From positions 11,294-75,293 of the forward strand of contig NZ_QUFB01000010.1 of the NCBI RefSeq assembly GCF_003478335.1: a stretch of DNA of 64,000 nucleotides. Direction: 5' to 3'. The stretch comes from Clostridium sp. AM49-4BH. Its GTDB lineage: Bacteria > Bacillota > Clostridia > Lachnospirales > Lachnospiraceae. The position numbers and the translations under genes are program-made. Positions 27,706 to 37,807 of the stretch are shown piece by piece. Below the pieces are notes generated by a model that saw only the letters and a list, made by a program, of their open reading frames with translations, did not search any database and was not told where the DNA came from. Positions within the stretch are counted from its first letter, which is position 1, and the number at the start of each line of letters is the position of its first letter.

Positions 27706-28974
27706 TCAGTCAACTCCATAAAAATGCTCACAAAGACGGATCAACGCATCCAAATCTTTTGTTCCGGCTGTCTCCATTGCCGAATGCATCGCCCACTGTG
27801 CCAGCCCAATATCCACTGATGGTATCGACACATGCGCCGTTGAGATATTTCCTAACGTGGAACCACCGGCAATATCCGAACGGTTATGGTACGATTGACA
27901 AGGCACACCCGCTCCTTTGCACAGCGTACGCAAATATCCTGACGTCATGGCATCGGATGTATACTTTTGACCACCGTGAAATTTAAGCACGATCCCACCA
28001 TTAAGCAAAGGCTGATTGGTGGGGTCCGCTTTGCTTTCATAATTCGGATGGATCCCATGCGCATTATCTGCAGAGATCAAAAAACTGTTGGTGATCATTC
28101 GCCTCTTACCACCATCGGAGATTCCGATTGCTTCTGTGATCCAGGTAATCACATCCTCCAAAAAAGTAGAATCTGCTCCTTGTCTCGTCCCGCTTCCCAC
28201 TTCCTCATTATGGAAAACCGCCGCCATCGCTATCTTATTGTGAACACGTGAGGAAAGCAGTCCTTGTATAACACCATAAGCGCATTGTTGATCATCCAGT
28301 CTCGGTGCCAATATCCATTCTCCGTCTCTGCCAACAAAGTGTCCCTTTTCACGGACATATAAATACAATTCCTGCCCTACGATCTGGCCTGGCTGTACTC
28401 CGGCTGCACCGGCTGCCAATTCACGGATCCCGGCACCATCTTCCTGCGCATAAACCGGAAGCATATCCTCTTGCACATTAAACGTCTTGCCGGCATTTAC
28501 GTTGCGGTCCATATGAATTGCCAAACTCGGTATAACAAGCAGATCACGGTCAATCGAAACCAATCTGCTCTCTATCCCATGTTCTCCGGCAACTGCTACT
28601 CGTCCGGCAATTGAAAGTGCACGATCAAACCAACTGGAGAGTATCATTCCACCATATTTTTCTACATTTAATGTTATATAATATTTCTTCTTAATCTCCG
28701 GGTGCTCTTTGATCAAAAAAGCCGGCGAATCACTGTGGGCTGCCGCAATATGAAATCCAACCGGCTCTTGTTCCGGCATTCGCCAAGCGATCAGTGATGC
28801 ATCGTTACGTATTGTATAATAAGCCTTGCCATACTCTATATTCATTGGCTTATTCTCCGGAAGATATACAAAGCCTGCCGCATCTAACTGTCGGCGCATA
28901 TTGTATACAACGTGAAATGCACTTGGACTCTGCTCTATAAAGGTTAATAATTTCTCTGCATTCTCATTACTCAT
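27706..28974 (-). CDS. M18 family aminopeptidase
   Basis: The 422-residue zinc peptidase removes N-terminal, often acidic, residues from peptides in the cytoplasm. Metal-site motifs are visible in order: AAHSDSPAFLIK, LDDQQCAYGV, FHNEEVGSGTRQGADS, SADNAHGIHPNY and STAHVSIPSVDIG. The ATG at 28974 is used; an in-frame ATG three codons upstream lacks a ribosome site. It is probably the apeB-type gene of Clostridia and stands alone, convergent with the interrupted gene. Confidence 0.92.
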   Translation of the reverse strand: MSNENAEKLLTFIEQSPSAFHVVYNMRRQLDAAGFVYLPENKPMNIEYGKAYYTIRNDASLIAWRMPEQEPVGFHIAAAHSDSPAFLIKEHPEIKKKYYITLNVEKYGGMILSSWFDRALSIAGRVAVAGEHGIESRLVSIDRDLLVIPSLAIHMDRNVNAGKTFNVQEDMLPVYAQEDGAGIRELAAGAAGVQPGQIVGQELYLYVREKGHFVGRDGEWILAPRLDDQQCAYGVIQGLLSSRVHNKIAMAAVFHNEEVGSGTRQGADSTFLEDVITWITEAIGISDGGKRRMITNSFLISADNAHGIHPNYESKADPTNQPLLNGGIVLKFHGGQKYTSDAMTSGYLRTLCKGAGVPCQSYHNRSDIAGGSTLGNISTAHVSIPSVDIGLAQWAMHSAMETAGTKDLDALIRLCEHFYGVD

Positions 28975-29161
28975 ATGGATCACCCTGCCCTTTCCGGTAT
29001 TCTTACTGCGAATCCTATACCACCAGCTAATATCTGCCTATTATTATACCCATTTTTAATAGATAACGCAATTCCCTGCATCGACATCCACCATATTATA
29101 TGCATTCCGCAAAGCTAGATTTTTTCGGTTCGAAAATCTTTAAGCTTACAAATAAATTTTC

Positions 29162-29190
29162 TTGATTTCCGCCCCCATATACGATATACT
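29162..29190 (+). promoter_or_regulatory. Sigma-A promoter of the GH94 gene
   Basis: TTGATT (29162-29167) and TATACT (29185-29190) are 17 nt apart. The leader of about 40 nt ends in ATGGAGGATAAT before the ATG. No operator or cre-like site was recognised with confidence. Confidence 0.7.
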
Positions 29191-29236
29191 TTTATCTGAA
29201 TACAAATGTATGCCTGCGGGCGGAATGGAGGATAAT

Positions 29237-31678
29237 ATGAAATTTGGTTTTTTTGACGATCCGAATAAGGAATATGTCATCACTACACCGAAAACACCGC
29301 TTCCTTGGATCAATTATCTTGGAAGTAACAACTTCTTTTCTTTAATTTCCAATACTTGCGGTGGTTATAGTTTTTATAAGGACGCTAAACTTCTTCGTTT
29401 AACGCGTTATCGTTACAATAACATCCCGAACGATGAAGGCGGCCGTTATTATTACATTAAAGATGGTAATACAGTTTGGAACCCTGGCTGGCAGCCTGTA
29501 AAGGCAGAGTTGGACTCTTATGAATGTCGTCACGGTATGGGTTACAGCCGTTTCACTTCCGTTAAAAACGGTTTAAAGGCATCTTTGCTTGCTTTTGTAC
29601 CTGTCAATGATAACTGTGAGGTTAATCAGCTTACTCTGACCAACGAAAGCAACGAGAAAAAATCATTCTCTGTATTTTCATATATTGAGTTTTGTCTCTG
29701 GAATGCCATGGATGATATGACAAACTATCAGCGTAACTTAAATATCGGTGAAGTTGAAGTCATTCATTCTACAATCTATCACAAAACAGAGTACCGTGAG
29801 CGTCGTAACCACTTTGCAGTTTATTCTGTAAACTGTCCGGTAGACGGCTTTGATACAAGCCGCGATGAATTTTTAGGTGCTTACCGTGGAGTTACGGATC
29901 CTCAGGTTGTTGCCGAGGGCAAATCTCATAACTCTGTTGCCAGCGGATGGTATCCGATCGGATCTCATCAGATTAATATTACTTTGGAGCCGGGTGAGTC
30001 TAAAAGCCTTATCTTCGTACTGGGCTACTGTGAGAATCCGGAAGACCAGAAGTTTACTGCACCAAACGTTATCAATAAGAAACCTGCTGATGAATTATTG
30101 GCAAAATATCAGACAGATGCACAGGTAGATGCCGCTCTTGCTGAATTGAAAGAGAATTGGGAAAATCTGTTATCTAAATTTACCGTAAGATCTGATGAAG
30201 AAAAACTTGATCGCATGGTAAATATCTGGAACCAGTATCAGTGTATGGTTACCTTTAACATGTCACGTTCCGCTTCTTACTACGAGTCCGGTATCGGTCG
30301 TGGTATGGGATTCCGTGATTCCTGTCAGGATCTGCTCGGTTTCGTTCATCTGATCCCTGAGCGCGCAAGAGAAAGAATCATTGATATTGCTTCTACGCAG
30401 TTTGAAGACGGAAGCGCTTATCATCAGTATCAGCCACTTACCAAAAAAGGTAATGCAGACATCGGATCCGGCTTTAACGATGATCCTTTGTGGCTGATCG
30501 CAGGTACTTCAGCATATATCCGCGAGACAGGCGATACTTCTATCTTAGAAGAAATGGTACCGTTTGATAATGATGAATCCAAGGCAGTTCCGTTAATGGA
30601 GCATTTGAAGAGATCTTTCGATTACATTGTGAATCACAAAGGACCTCATAATCTTCCACTCATCGGACGCGCCGACTGGAATGACTGCCTCAACTTAAAC
30701 TGCTTCTCTGAGCATCCGGGTGAATCTTTCCAGACCTTTGGTCCTAGTGAAGGTCCGGTTGCTGAGTCCGTATTTATCGGTGGAATGTTTGTAAAATATG
30801 GTAAAGAATATGCTGATCTGTGTGCTTACACAGGTAATCAGGCTGAAGCTGACCGTGCGCTTGCTGAAGTTGAAGCAATGAACAAAGCAGTGTTAGCAGA
30901 CGGCTGGGACGGCGAATGGTTTGTCCGTGCTTATGATGCACAGAGCAACAAAGTCGGTTCCAAAGAATGCGAAGAAGGTCAGATCTACATTGAGCCTCAG
31001 GGCTTCTGCGTTCTCGCCGGTATCGGTGTTGAGACAGGTGAAGCTAAGAAAGCATTGGATTCTGTAAAAGAAAAACTGGATACAAAGTACGGTATTGTAT
31101 TGTTACAGCCGCCTTACACCAAATACCATGTAGAACTTGGAGAAATCTCCTCTTATCCACCTGGATATAAAGAGAATGCAGGTATCTTCTGCCACAATAA
31201 CCCTTGGGTATCTTGTGCTGAGACTGTTATCGGTCGTGGTAACCGTGCTTTCGAGATCTACAAAAAGACTTGTCCTGCTTATATCGAGGATATCAGCGAG
31301 ATCCATTGCACAGAGCCATATGTATACTCTCAGATGATCGCCGGTAAAGATGCGCACTTCTTCGGACAGGCTAAGAACAGCTGGCTTACAGGTACCGCTG
31401 CCTGGACATTTGTAAATGTTTCTCAGTATATCTTAGGTGTTGTTCCAACTCTCAATGGTTTGAGCGTTGATCCTTGTATTCCATCCGAGATGGGAACCTC
31501 TTTCACTATGACACGTAAGTATCGTGAAGGTGTGTATAACATCAAGGTTGAAAACCCAAATAAGGTTGAAAAAGGCGTTGCCAAGATCGTTGTAGACGGC
31601 AAAGAATATACAGGAACCACTGTTATCCCTTATGAGAAGGGCAAAACCTCATACGATGTAACTATCGTAATGGGCTGA
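29237..31678 (+). CDS. Cellobiose phosphorylase (GH94)
   Basis: The 813-residue product splits cellobiose with phosphate into glucose 1-phosphate and glucose, saving ATP when cello-oligosaccharides are taken up. It starts [20 protein letters not shown], has the N-terminal beta domain, and in the helical barrel shows [19 protein letters not shown] and the catalytic aspartate in [10 protein letters not shown] (about residue 483). GFRDSCQ and the closing beta domain are typical. The start ATG has a GGAGG site; an upstream in-frame ATG lies in the promoter region. Codon choice is biased to GGT, CGT and GTT, as in typA, which suggests high expression. No sugar transporter genes are adjacent. Confidence 0.95.
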   Translation: MKFGFFDDPNKEYVITTPKTPLPWINYLGSNNFFSLISNTCGGYSFYKDAKLLRLTRYRYNNIPNDEGGRYYYIKDGNTVWNPGWQPVKAELDSYECRHGMGYSRFTSVKNGLKASLLAFVPVNDNCEVNQLTLTNESNEKKSFSVFSYIEFCLWNAMDDMTNYQRNLNIGEVEVIHSTIYHKTEYRERRNHFAVYSVNCPVDGFDTSRDEFLGAYRGVTDPQVVAEGKSHNSVASGWYPIGSHQINITLEPGESKSLIFVLGYCENPEDQKFTAPNVINKKPADELLAKYQTDAQVDAALAELKENWENLLSKFTVRSDEEKLDRMVNIWNQYQCMVTFNMSRSASYYESGIGRGMGFRDSCQDLLGFVHLIPERARERIIDIASTQFEDGSAYHQYQPLTKKGNADIGSGFNDDPLWLIAGTSAYIRETGDTSILEEMVPFDNDESKAVPLMEHLKRSFDYIVNHKGPHNLPLIGRADWNDCLNLNCFSEHPGESFQTFGPSEGPVAESVFIGGMFVKYGKEYADLCAYTGNQAEADRALAEVEAMNKAVLADGWDGEWFVRAYDAQSNKVGSKECEEGQIYIEPQGFCVLAGIGVETGEAKKALDSVKEKLDTKYGIVLLQPPYTKYHVELGEISSYPPGYKENAGIFCHNNPWVSCAETVIGRGNRAFEIYKKTCPAYIEDISEIHCTEPYVYSQMIAGKDAHFFGQAKNSWLTGTAAWTFVNVSQYILGVVPTLNGLSVDPCIPSEMGTSFTMTRKYREGVYNIKVENPNKVEKGVAKIVVDGKEYTGTTVIPYEKGKTSYDVTIVMG

Positions 31679-31712
31679 TCAATGGTCATCCTCTAATAAG
31701 ATGATAGCACCA

Positions 31713-31746
31713 AAAAACAGACAGTGACGGAAACGTTGCTGTCTGT
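31713..31746 (-). terminator. Terminator at the end of the folA unit
   Basis: ACAGACAG and CTGTCTGT form an 8-bp stem with a central loop of about 14-16 nt. On the minus strand six T residues follow, so it fits termination of the leftward hflX-folA transcript, after the larger hairpin next to it. Confidence 0.6.
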
Positions 31747-31772
31747 CATAAAAGTTCTATTATCCTTTCATG

Positions 31773-31844
31773 AAAAATAGCACAGATTGGTATCAACTTC
31801 CAAAAATTCAACTTGGAAGGGCACCTCATATCTGTGCTATTTTT
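31773..31844 (+). terminator. Large symmetric stem-loop between GH94 and folA
   Basis: A perfect 15-bp stem begins AAAAATAGCACAGAT and closes with its complement, ending in five T. Inside is a second 7-bp hairpin (CTTCCAA with TTGGAAG). It can stop transcription from both sides. Confidence 0.75.
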
Positions 31845-31912
31845 AGATTTAAAATAATAATAATTTAACACTCTATTTTTATATTTATACGCTGATCATT
31901 ACTATCGAATTC

Positions 31913-32434
31913 TTATTGTATACGTTGATAGGTGATAAATTCATATATCACATTTTGCTGTGGATCTTTTTGCAGAAAAGACTGCTCGCAGATTTCCCAA
32001 TCCTGGCTTTCATCTAAATTCGGGAAATAAGCATCTGCCTCATATTGACGATGCACTTTTGTAATATAAGCTGTATCACAATACGGAAGCAGCAGACGAT
32101 ATACTTCTTCCCCACCAATTACATAGACTTCCTGACCCGGATACTGTTTCACATACTGTTTGAGTTCCTGCAGGCTATGTAATACCTGCGCACCTTCAAA
32201 ACAATACGTCTCATCCGTAGAAAGAACTATATTGGTGCGATCAGGCAACGCCCGTGCACCCGGAAGTCCCTCCATTGTTTTTCTGCCTCCAACAACAATC
32301 TTTCCGATCGTATGCGCCTTAAATGCTTTTTTATCAGCCGGGATATCAACCAACAATTGTCCCTGTCTGCCAATTCCCCAATGGTCATCTACACATGCGA
32401 TCAACTTCCAGTCATATCTATACTCTACATCCAT
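31913..32434 (-). CDS. folA: Dihydrofolate reductase
   Basis: The 173-residue product reduces dihydrofolate to tetrahydrofolate with NADPH. Motifs are ACVDDHWGIGRQGQLLVDIP near residues 13-32 with the substrate-binding aspartate, KIVVGGRKTMEGLPG near 45-59, and VYVIGGEEVYRLLLPY near 103-118. It is slightly longer than most bacterial forms at the N-terminus (MDVEYRYDWK). It follows hflX with two bases between stop and start, so it is co-translated with that gene. folP and folC lie elsewhere in the window. Confidence 0.93.
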   Translation of the reverse strand: MDVEYRYDWKLIACVDDHWGIGRQGQLLVDIPADKKAFKAHTIGKIVVGGRKTMEGLPGARALPDRTNIVLSTDETYCFEGAQVLHSLQELKQYVKQYPGQEVYVIGGEEVYRLLLPYCDTAYITKVHRQYEADAYFPNLDESQDWEICEQSFLQKDPQQNVIYEFITYQRIQ

Positions 32435-32436
32435 GT

Positions 32437-33699
32437 CTATTGATCATCCTCACCATCTGCACTTTGAAACAGATAGGCATACTCTCTTGGTACATATGCT
32501 TTTACTTTGGTGCCATCATTTTCATAACTTTCTTCCAACACCTGGCCATATTTACGCAACAAATTGATCTGAGAACCATCTGTATAAGGAATTATTTTGT
32601 CGATAAGTACCTGACCGGCTTTCAACAATTCGCTCAACGCATCTAACATTTCCTCCACACCTTCTCCCGAACGTGCTGAAATGCGAACTGTTCGGTCTGC
32701 ACGCAGATCTTTGAGCACCTGCTCTCCCTCTAAACGATCAATCTTATTAAATGCAGTGACGATCTGTTTATCGCCAATTTCCAGCTTACGAAGTGTTTCA
32801 TACACTGTATGCATCTGCATATCCAGATCCGGATTCGAGCAATCTACGACATGCAAAATAATATCTGCGTATTTTGCCTCTTCCAATGTACTTCGAAATG
32901 CTCGGATCAAATGATGTGGTAATTTGCGAATAAACCCAACCGTATCCGTAAAAAGCATTTCTTCACCGTCTTCACGAACAAGTTTGCGGGTAGTTGGATC
33001 CAGTGTCGCAAACAACTGATCCTCCGACAAAACACCTGCTCCGGTCAAATAATTGAGTAACGTTGATTTTCCTGCGTTGGTATATCCTACGATTGCAACA
33101 ACCGGTGTAGGATTCTCCTGCCTCTTCTTACGAGTCAACTCTCTGGTACGTTTCACCTGCTCCAATTCACGTTTCACAAGCGTAATACGTTCCTTGATCA
33201 GACGCCGATCCATCTCCAGTTTCTGCTCACCGGGACCTCTCGTACCAATTCCTCCACCCAGACGGGATAATTCGCTGCGTCCTCCTACCAAATGCGAAGC
33301 ACGGTACCTAAGCTGTGCTAATTCTACCTGTAACTTTCCCTCGCTGGTCGATGCTCTTTTGGCAAAAATATCAAGTATCATAACCGTTCGGTCAATGACC
33401 TTGATCTCCAATGCATCCTGAAGATTGTGATATTGTGCCGGAGATAACTCATCATCACATACTACTGCATCTGCATCCAGAGAGATCGCCAGATTCTTAA
33501 TCTCCTCTATTTTTCCTTTACCCACATACGTTCCGGCATGTACTTTTTCTCTATTCTGTATTACTTTAGCAACAGTCACCGCACCCGCCGTCTGTCCCAA
33601 TTCTTCCAACTCATCCAGAGATTGTTCGGTATCGTCTCCATCCGCCGTCGCAACAGCGACCAAAATAATGCGTTCTTTCTGCTCTTCGGTCTCAAACAT
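32437..33699 (-). CDS. hflX: Ribosome-associated GTPase HflX
   Basis: The 420-residue product has the N-terminal HflX domain with AVVCDDELSPAQYHNL and the coiled linker with RSELSRLGGGIGTRGPGE. The G domain carries P-loop GYTNAGKST (about residues 206-214), FTDTVGFIRKLPHHL, and NKIDRL. HflX rescues or splits stalled ribosomes after stress in well-studied bacteria. It lies 24 nt downstream of the TPR lipoprotein gene and just before folA. Confidence 0.95.
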   Translation of the reverse strand: MFETEEQKERIILVAVATADGDDTEQSLDELEELGQTAGAVTVAKVIQNREKVHAGTYVGKGKIEEIKNLAISLDADAVVCDDELSPAQYHNLQDALEIKVIDRTVMILDIFAKRASTSEGKLQVELAQLRYRASHLVGGRSELSRLGGGIGTRGPGEQKLEMDRRLIKERITLVKRELEQVKRTRELTRKKRQENPTPVVAIVGYTNAGKSTLLNYLTGAGVLSEDQLFATLDPTTRKLVREDGEEMLFTDTVGFIRKLPHHLIRAFRSTLEEAKYADIILHVVDCSNPDLDMQMHTVYETLRKLEIGDKQIVTAFNKIDRLEGEQVLKDLRADRTVRISARSGEGVEEMLDALSELLKAGQVLIDKIIPYTDGSQINLLRKYGQVLEESYENDGTKVKAYVPREYAYLFQSADGEDDQ

Positions 33700-33723
33700 T
33701 ACTATCTAACCAAACCTTTCTCT

Positions 33724-34926
33724 TTACCTTTGTTTTTTCTTACTATGATTTCCGATACGAGTTGCTATAAACTTTGCTTCCTTCGCCATTTCTTTATCAT
33801 ATGGATAGGTTTGTAAATATTCTGCCGCCAATTCTTTAGCCTGTCTCATTTTGCCCATTCGCTCCAACAGAATCACACGATTACGAAGCAGATTCTGATA
33901 AGCCATCGTCACACCAAGATCAAGTCCCTGTTCCAAATAATCTTCTGCCTGTCCATAATCCCGTAACTCAATATAACAGCCCGCAAGCTCGCTATACACT
34001 TCCGGCAGAGCGCATACTGCTCCGTTCTGTGCTTTCAAATATTTGGTGTACTTCTTAATTGCATTCTCAAAATCACCACGTATCCGCAAGACCTTACCTT
34101 GATAAAATAACGCATCGGTGCTTTTTTCTTTTTCGGCATCGCTCAATATATCCTCTGCATCTGCAAGCTTATCCAGACAAATATAAGCTCGTCCGATCTG
34201 CGTTTTGGCTTCTGCATCTGCGCCATGTATTGATACCAATTTTTCAAGCACATCTTTCGCATCGCTTTCCCTACCGGCATCGTTGTAAACATTATAGCAT
34301 CCAAAATACGCCTCATAACATTTCTCATCAACTGAAATTGCTTTCAAAAAGTCTTCAGCAGCAGAATCATACTTACCCATACTCTGTTTGATCTGACCAC
34401 GCAGAACAAGACCATCCGCATCCTTTACATTTTCTTTTATAAGCTGGTCTAAGGCACCAAGTGCACCTAATGAATCTCCGGAAGCCCACTGCGCCATTGC
34501 TAATGTCGCATAAATATCACCATTTAGTACCTTACTTTCTGATATCTCTAATGCTTTATCACATTGTTTCTTTGCCTTATCATATTCATGAATACCATAA
34601 TAGGCAAGCGCCTCTCCATAATATAAACGCTTATTATTTTGTCTGGAAATTTTATTATCAACCTTCTGATACGCTTTTTCAAACTGCTTTATCGCCTTTT
34701 TATAGCTTCCCAGATGATTTAATGTCATTCCATAATCGATATAATACTCTGCTTTGTCTTTGTTTTCTGCAATGGCTTCTTTGAAGGAAGCTGCTGCCTT
34801 TTCATAACTACCGTTCTCTGCCAAAGCCACAGCCTGCTTATAGGCTTTCTGTGCCTTGCCACAACCGGCAAGCAAAACCATTGTTCCACATAATATCCCC
34901 ATCAAAGCCCACTTCTTTACTCTCAT
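33724..34926 (-). CDS. TPR-repeat lipoprotein
   Basis: The ATG at 34926 (after GGAGGTTGGC) gives 400 residues. A lipoprotein signal, VKKWALMGILCGTMVLLAGCG, has the lipobox LAGC, so the protein is anchored outside the membrane. The rest is a chain of about nine tetratricopeptide repeats (for example YKQAVALAENGSYEKAAASF and AEYYIDYGMTLNHLGSYKKA). Such repeats hold other proteins; a partner is not evident. It sits between the GGDEF/EAL regulator and hflX on one strand. Confidence 0.85.
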   Translation of the reverse strand: MRVKKWALMGILCGTMVLLAGCGKAQKAYKQAVALAENGSYEKAAASFKEAIAENKDKAEYYIDYGMTLNHLGSYKKAIKQFEKAYQKVDNKISRQNNKRLYYGEALAYYGIHEYDKAKKQCDKALEISESKVLNGDIYATLAMAQWASGDSLGALGALDQLIKENVKDADGLVLRGQIKQSMGKYDSAAEDFLKAISVDEKCYEAYFGCYNVYNDAGRESDAKDVLEKLVSIHGADAEAKTQIGRAYICLDKLADAEDILSDAEKEKSTDALFYQGKVLRIRGDFENAIKKYTKYLKAQNGAVCALPEVYSELAGCYIELRDYGQAEDYLEQGLDLGVTMAYQNLLRNRVILLERMGKMRQAKELAAEYLQTYPYDKEMAKEAKFIATRIGNHSKKKQR

Positions 34927-34964
34927 GCCAACCTCCATTGTCTTGCTCTGATCATTATCTATTA

Positions 34965-36653
34965 TTATCCTAATGCCTGCTCCTCATCACGAAACAGCAT
35001 CTTTTCATATTCCTCTGCAGGCATCGGTTTTGCATAATAATACCCCTGCACATATTCACAGCCGATATTCTTCAAGAAACGCACCTGGCTTTCCTTTTCA
35101 ACGCCTTCCGCAATAACCGGCATCTCAAGCACCTTTGCCATATTTACTACAGAAGCCAGTATATTCTCACCTCTGCCCGGTATCTCAGTATCCGACATAA
35201 ATTTCATGTCAATCTTTAAAACATCTACTGCAATATCTTTCAAAACATTTAATGACGAATAGCCACTGCCAAAATCATCCATCAATATTGTAAATCCACG
35301 TTTCTGTAAATCTTTCATCGCCTCGCGGATCATATATGGATTGGATGTATAAGCACTCTCCGTCAATTCCAGTTGAAATAATTCCGGCGGAATATTATAA
35401 GTTGCAACCAGATCACTGATCACTTCCACTAATTTCGGATTGTATACACTGACACGTGATACATTTACAGAAATCGGCATCGGATCATACCCTTTGTCCA
35501 GCCAGCTACGCAACAATTTACACGCATGCTCCCACACATAAAAATCCAGTTTCATAATAAATCCGTTCCGCTCAAAGATTGGAATAAACTCTCCCGGAGA
35601 GATCATCTTTTGATCGGACGCCTTCCAGCGTACTAATACCTCAGCTCCGGCAAATTTGCCCTCCTGTATATCATATTTTGGCTGCAAAAACAGAACAAAC
35701 TTCTCTTCCTGCAATGCAGACCGAGTCATATTTACAATACGCTGTTCCTGAATAAGATCCTGACTCATTTCATCCTGATAAAAGGCATAGTTCTGAATAT
35801 AACTTCCTTTGCAGATCTTTGTTGCAAGCTTAGCATTATCATACATATCATTGACTTCCATCTTTAGATCTTTGATCAAATAAAACCCAAACACCGGAAT
35901 CATTTCAAATTCCGGAATGATCTCACGGATCTCCTTGCGGAAACGATATGATAACTCTGACAGCTCACTCTCCTTTTCATACGACATGCAGATTGCAAAT
36001 ACATCTGCGCGCATACGCCCATAGGTCACATGATTCTTAGATGCAACAAATTGTCGTATCTTATCAGCCACCTCACAAAGAAATTCATCACCCTGGTGAA
36101 TGCCAAAAAAGGAATTGACCAAATTAAATTTGGCAATGTCGAGCCTTATCATTGCATACTGCTCCTCAGGAAACGCATCTAACATTTCTCTCGTTGCTTT
36201 TTGGAAATAATCTCGTCCATACAATCCGGTCAACGAATCAAAAGCCTCAACATGCTGTAACTTACGCAAAATCTGTGCACGACTTCTCTCGATCGCATTG
36301 TGCAGTCGAAAATGAATGATTCGCTCATTGTACGGCTTGCGGATGAAATCCCAGGCACCAAGCTCCAAACTATGTGTCTCACATTCTATATTATCATCTC
36401 CGGTAGAAACAATGACCGGAATATTCTGCAGTATCGCATCACTGCAATATTCTTCCAAAAAGGAAAACCCATTCATATCCGGCATCACCAGATCTAAAAC
36501 AATAGCTGCATATTTATGTGGCTGTGCTTTCAGCATTTGAAGTGCCTGCTTACCGTCCGAAGCTGTCTCCACTTCATACTCTGCCTCCAATATCTTGACA
36601 AGAAGCTTCCGATTTACTTCCTCGTCGTCTACCACCAATACATAATCATTCAT
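34965..36653 (-). CDS. Response regulator with degenerate GGDEF and EAL phosphodiesterase domains
   Basis: The 562-residue product has three domains. The receiver (residues 1-120) has phospho-acceptor Asp54 in VLDLVMPDMNGF and the lysine in RKPYN. The GGDEF domain (about 135-300) has MRADVF in place of the GGDEF signature, so cyclase activity is unlikely. The EAL domain (about 305-555) starts AEVLVRW (EVL for EAL) but keeps the other metal-site residues: PISVNVSR, ELTESA, DDFGSGYSSL, LKIDMKF and IAEGVE. It should therefore hydrolyse c-di-GMP on phosphorylation. No sensor kinase is adjacent. Confidence 0.9.
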   Translation of the reverse strand: MNDYVLVVDDEEVNRKLLVKILEAEYEVETASDGKQALQMLKAQPHKYAAIVLDLVMPDMNGFSFLEEYCSDAILQNIPVIVSTGDDNIECETHSLELGAWDFIRKPYNERIIHFRLHNAIERSRAQILRKLQHVEAFDSLTGLYGRDYFQKATREMLDAFPEEQYAMIRLDIAKFNLVNSFFGIHQGDEFLCEVADKIRQFVASKNHVTYGRMRADVFAICMSYEKESELSELSYRFRKEIREIIPEFEMIPVFGFYLIKDLKMEVNDMYDNAKLATKICKGSYIQNYAFYQDEMSQDLIQEQRIVNMTRSALQEEKFVLFLQPKYDIQEGKFAGAEVLVRWKASDQKMISPGEFIPIFERNGFIMKLDFYVWEHACKLLRSWLDKGYDPMPISVNVSRVSVYNPKLVEVISDLVATYNIPPELFQLELTESAYTSNPYMIREAMKDLQKRGFTILMDDFGSGYSSLNVLKDIAVDVLKIDMKFMSDTEIPGRGENILASVVNMAKVLEMPVIAEGVEKESQVRFLKNIGCEYVQGYYYAKPMPAEEYEKMLFRDEEQALG

Positions 36654-36774
36654 TTTGTGCTACCTCCGCATCTCTATAGGCCCCATATATGCCTTTAACC
36701 TTTATTTTAACATATTTTCATCTGCCTGTCTCTTCATTTTTCATAAAAATGAGATTTTTTTCCACAACAGACGT

Positions 36775-36803
36775 TTGTCATTTTTTTCATAATATGCTAA
36801 AAT
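36775..36803 (+). promoter_or_regulatory. Sigma-A promoter of the DtxR-like gene
   Basis: TTGTCA (36775-36780) and TAAAAT (36798-36803) are 17 nt apart, 35 nt ahead of the start codon, with an AT-rich stretch around them and GGAAGGGG as ribosome site. Confidence 0.65.
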
Positions 36804-36837
36804 AATATATAATCATGAACAACGGAAGGGGAAGAAT

Positions 36838-37218
36838 ATGGCTGGAGCATACAAATCAAACGAATCCTTAGAAAACTATTTGGAGACAATCTTAGTGTTA
36901 AGCCGAAAATTACCTGTTGTCCGCTCGGTTGATATTGCCAACGAACTCAACTTTAAGAAGCCGAGTGTCAGCGTTGCAATGAAAAATCTTCGTGAGAAAC
37001 AGTATATCACTGTCACTGACTCCGGTTTTATTTATTTGACCGATAGCGGCAAACAGATTGCTGAAATGATTTATGAGCGGCACGAATTTTTGATGAAATT
37101 TTTAGTTTCTTTGGGCGTGTCGGAAAGTGTTGCATCCGAAGATGCATGTCGTATTGAACATGTGATCAGTAAAGAAAGTTTTGCTGCACTAAAGACTCAC
37201 ATTACACAGCAACACTAG
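36838..37218 (+). CDS. DtxR/MntR-type metal-dependent transcriptional regulator
   Basis: The 126-residue product has the winged helix of DtxR proteins (SLENYLETILVLSRKLPVVRSVDIANELNFKKPSVSVAMKNL) split over its first 50 residues. The short metal-binding and dimer domain (YERHEFLMKFLVSLGVSESVASEDACRIEHVIS) carries the usual Glu, Cys and His ligands. There is no SH3-like third domain, so it is nearer MntR than full DtxR. It would sense iron or manganese. No transporter is adjacent, so its target is not evident; it is monocistronic. Confidence 0.88.
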   Translation: MAGAYKSNESLENYLETILVLSRKLPVVRSVDIANELNFKKPSVSVAMKNLREKQYITVTDSGFIYLTDSGKQIAEMIYERHEFLMKFLVSLGVSESVASEDACRIEHVISKESFAALKTHITQQH

Positions 37219-37256
37219 TACATAATATATAAAAGAGTATTTTCTTATACCCTAAA

Positions 37257-37292
37257 AAGAAGCCATACAGGAAATAACCTGTATGGCTTCTT
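37257..37292. terminator. Bidirectional terminator between the DtxR-like gene and trxA
   Basis: A perfect 15-bp stem (AAGAAGCCATACAGG with its complement) closes on a six-base loop, with A residues before and T after. It serves both convergent genes. Confidence 0.88.
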
Positions 37293-37309
37293 GTGTATAC
37301 GGGAATAAA

Positions 37310-37624
37310 TTACGCCTTATACTTTTTGATCATATCCATAAGATCTTTCTTGGACTGTAATCCGGTCAGCTTTTCCTGAACTTCTCCATCCCGAAAGAGG
37401 ATCAAAAACGGGATTGCGACAACTTTATACGATTGCGCAAGTCCCATATTCGCATCGACATCCACCTTACAAACTTTAACATCCGGGCATTCTTCATCAA
37501 TCTCCGCTAGGATCGGAGCGATCATCTGGCAGGGTCCACACCACTGCGCCCAAAAATCCACCAAAACTAAGCCCTTCTGCTTAATAACTTCCTCTTCAAA
37601 TGTATCTATTGTTGCATGTATCAT
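37310..37624 (-). CDS. trxA: Thioredoxin
   Basis: The 104-residue product is a single thioredoxin domain with the redox site WCGPCQ (Cys29 and Cys32) after VLVDFWAQ, and the cis-proline loop VVAIPFLILF. It reduces protein disulfides in the cytoplasm. It is monocistronic, with its own promoter and a terminator, and is divergent from dpaAB. GGAGG lies in front of the ATG. Confidence 0.95.
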   Translation of the reverse strand: MIHATIDTFEEEVIKQKGLVLVDFWAQWCGPCQMIAPILAEIDEECPDVKVCKVDVDANMGLAQSYKVVAIPFLILFRDGEVQEKLTGLQSKKDLMDMIKKYKA

Positions 37625-37672
37625 TTCTAAACCTCCATTCCTTATCGATGTACTCTCGGTATCTTCGGCTTA

Positions 37673-37701
37673 AGCATAACCGAAAATTTGTGTTTGGTCA
37701 A
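37673..37701 (-). promoter_or_regulatory. Sigma-A promoter of trxA
   Basis: On the minus strand TTGACC (37696-37701) and TATGCT (37673-37678) are 17 nt apart, about 50 nt ahead of the trxA start. Confidence 0.6.
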
Positions 37702-37705
37702 GGGA

Positions 37706-37733
37706 ACCCATATTGTGTTTCCTGCATAAACTA
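37706..37733 (+). promoter_or_regulatory. Sigma-K-like promoter of dpaAB
   Basis: AC at 37706-37707 in context AACC, a 17-nt spacer, and CATAAACTA at 37725-37733 match the sigma-K pattern exactly. In Bacillus subtilis the dipicolinate synthase operon is read by sigma-K in the mother cell. The dpaA start is about 75 nt downstream. Confidence 0.65.
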
Positions 37734-37807
37734 CAGTATCCCACTTTATGAGAATTTTACTCACAAAGATTTGGAGAAATTTATGATCCGGGAAGAGAGG
37801 ATTATTT

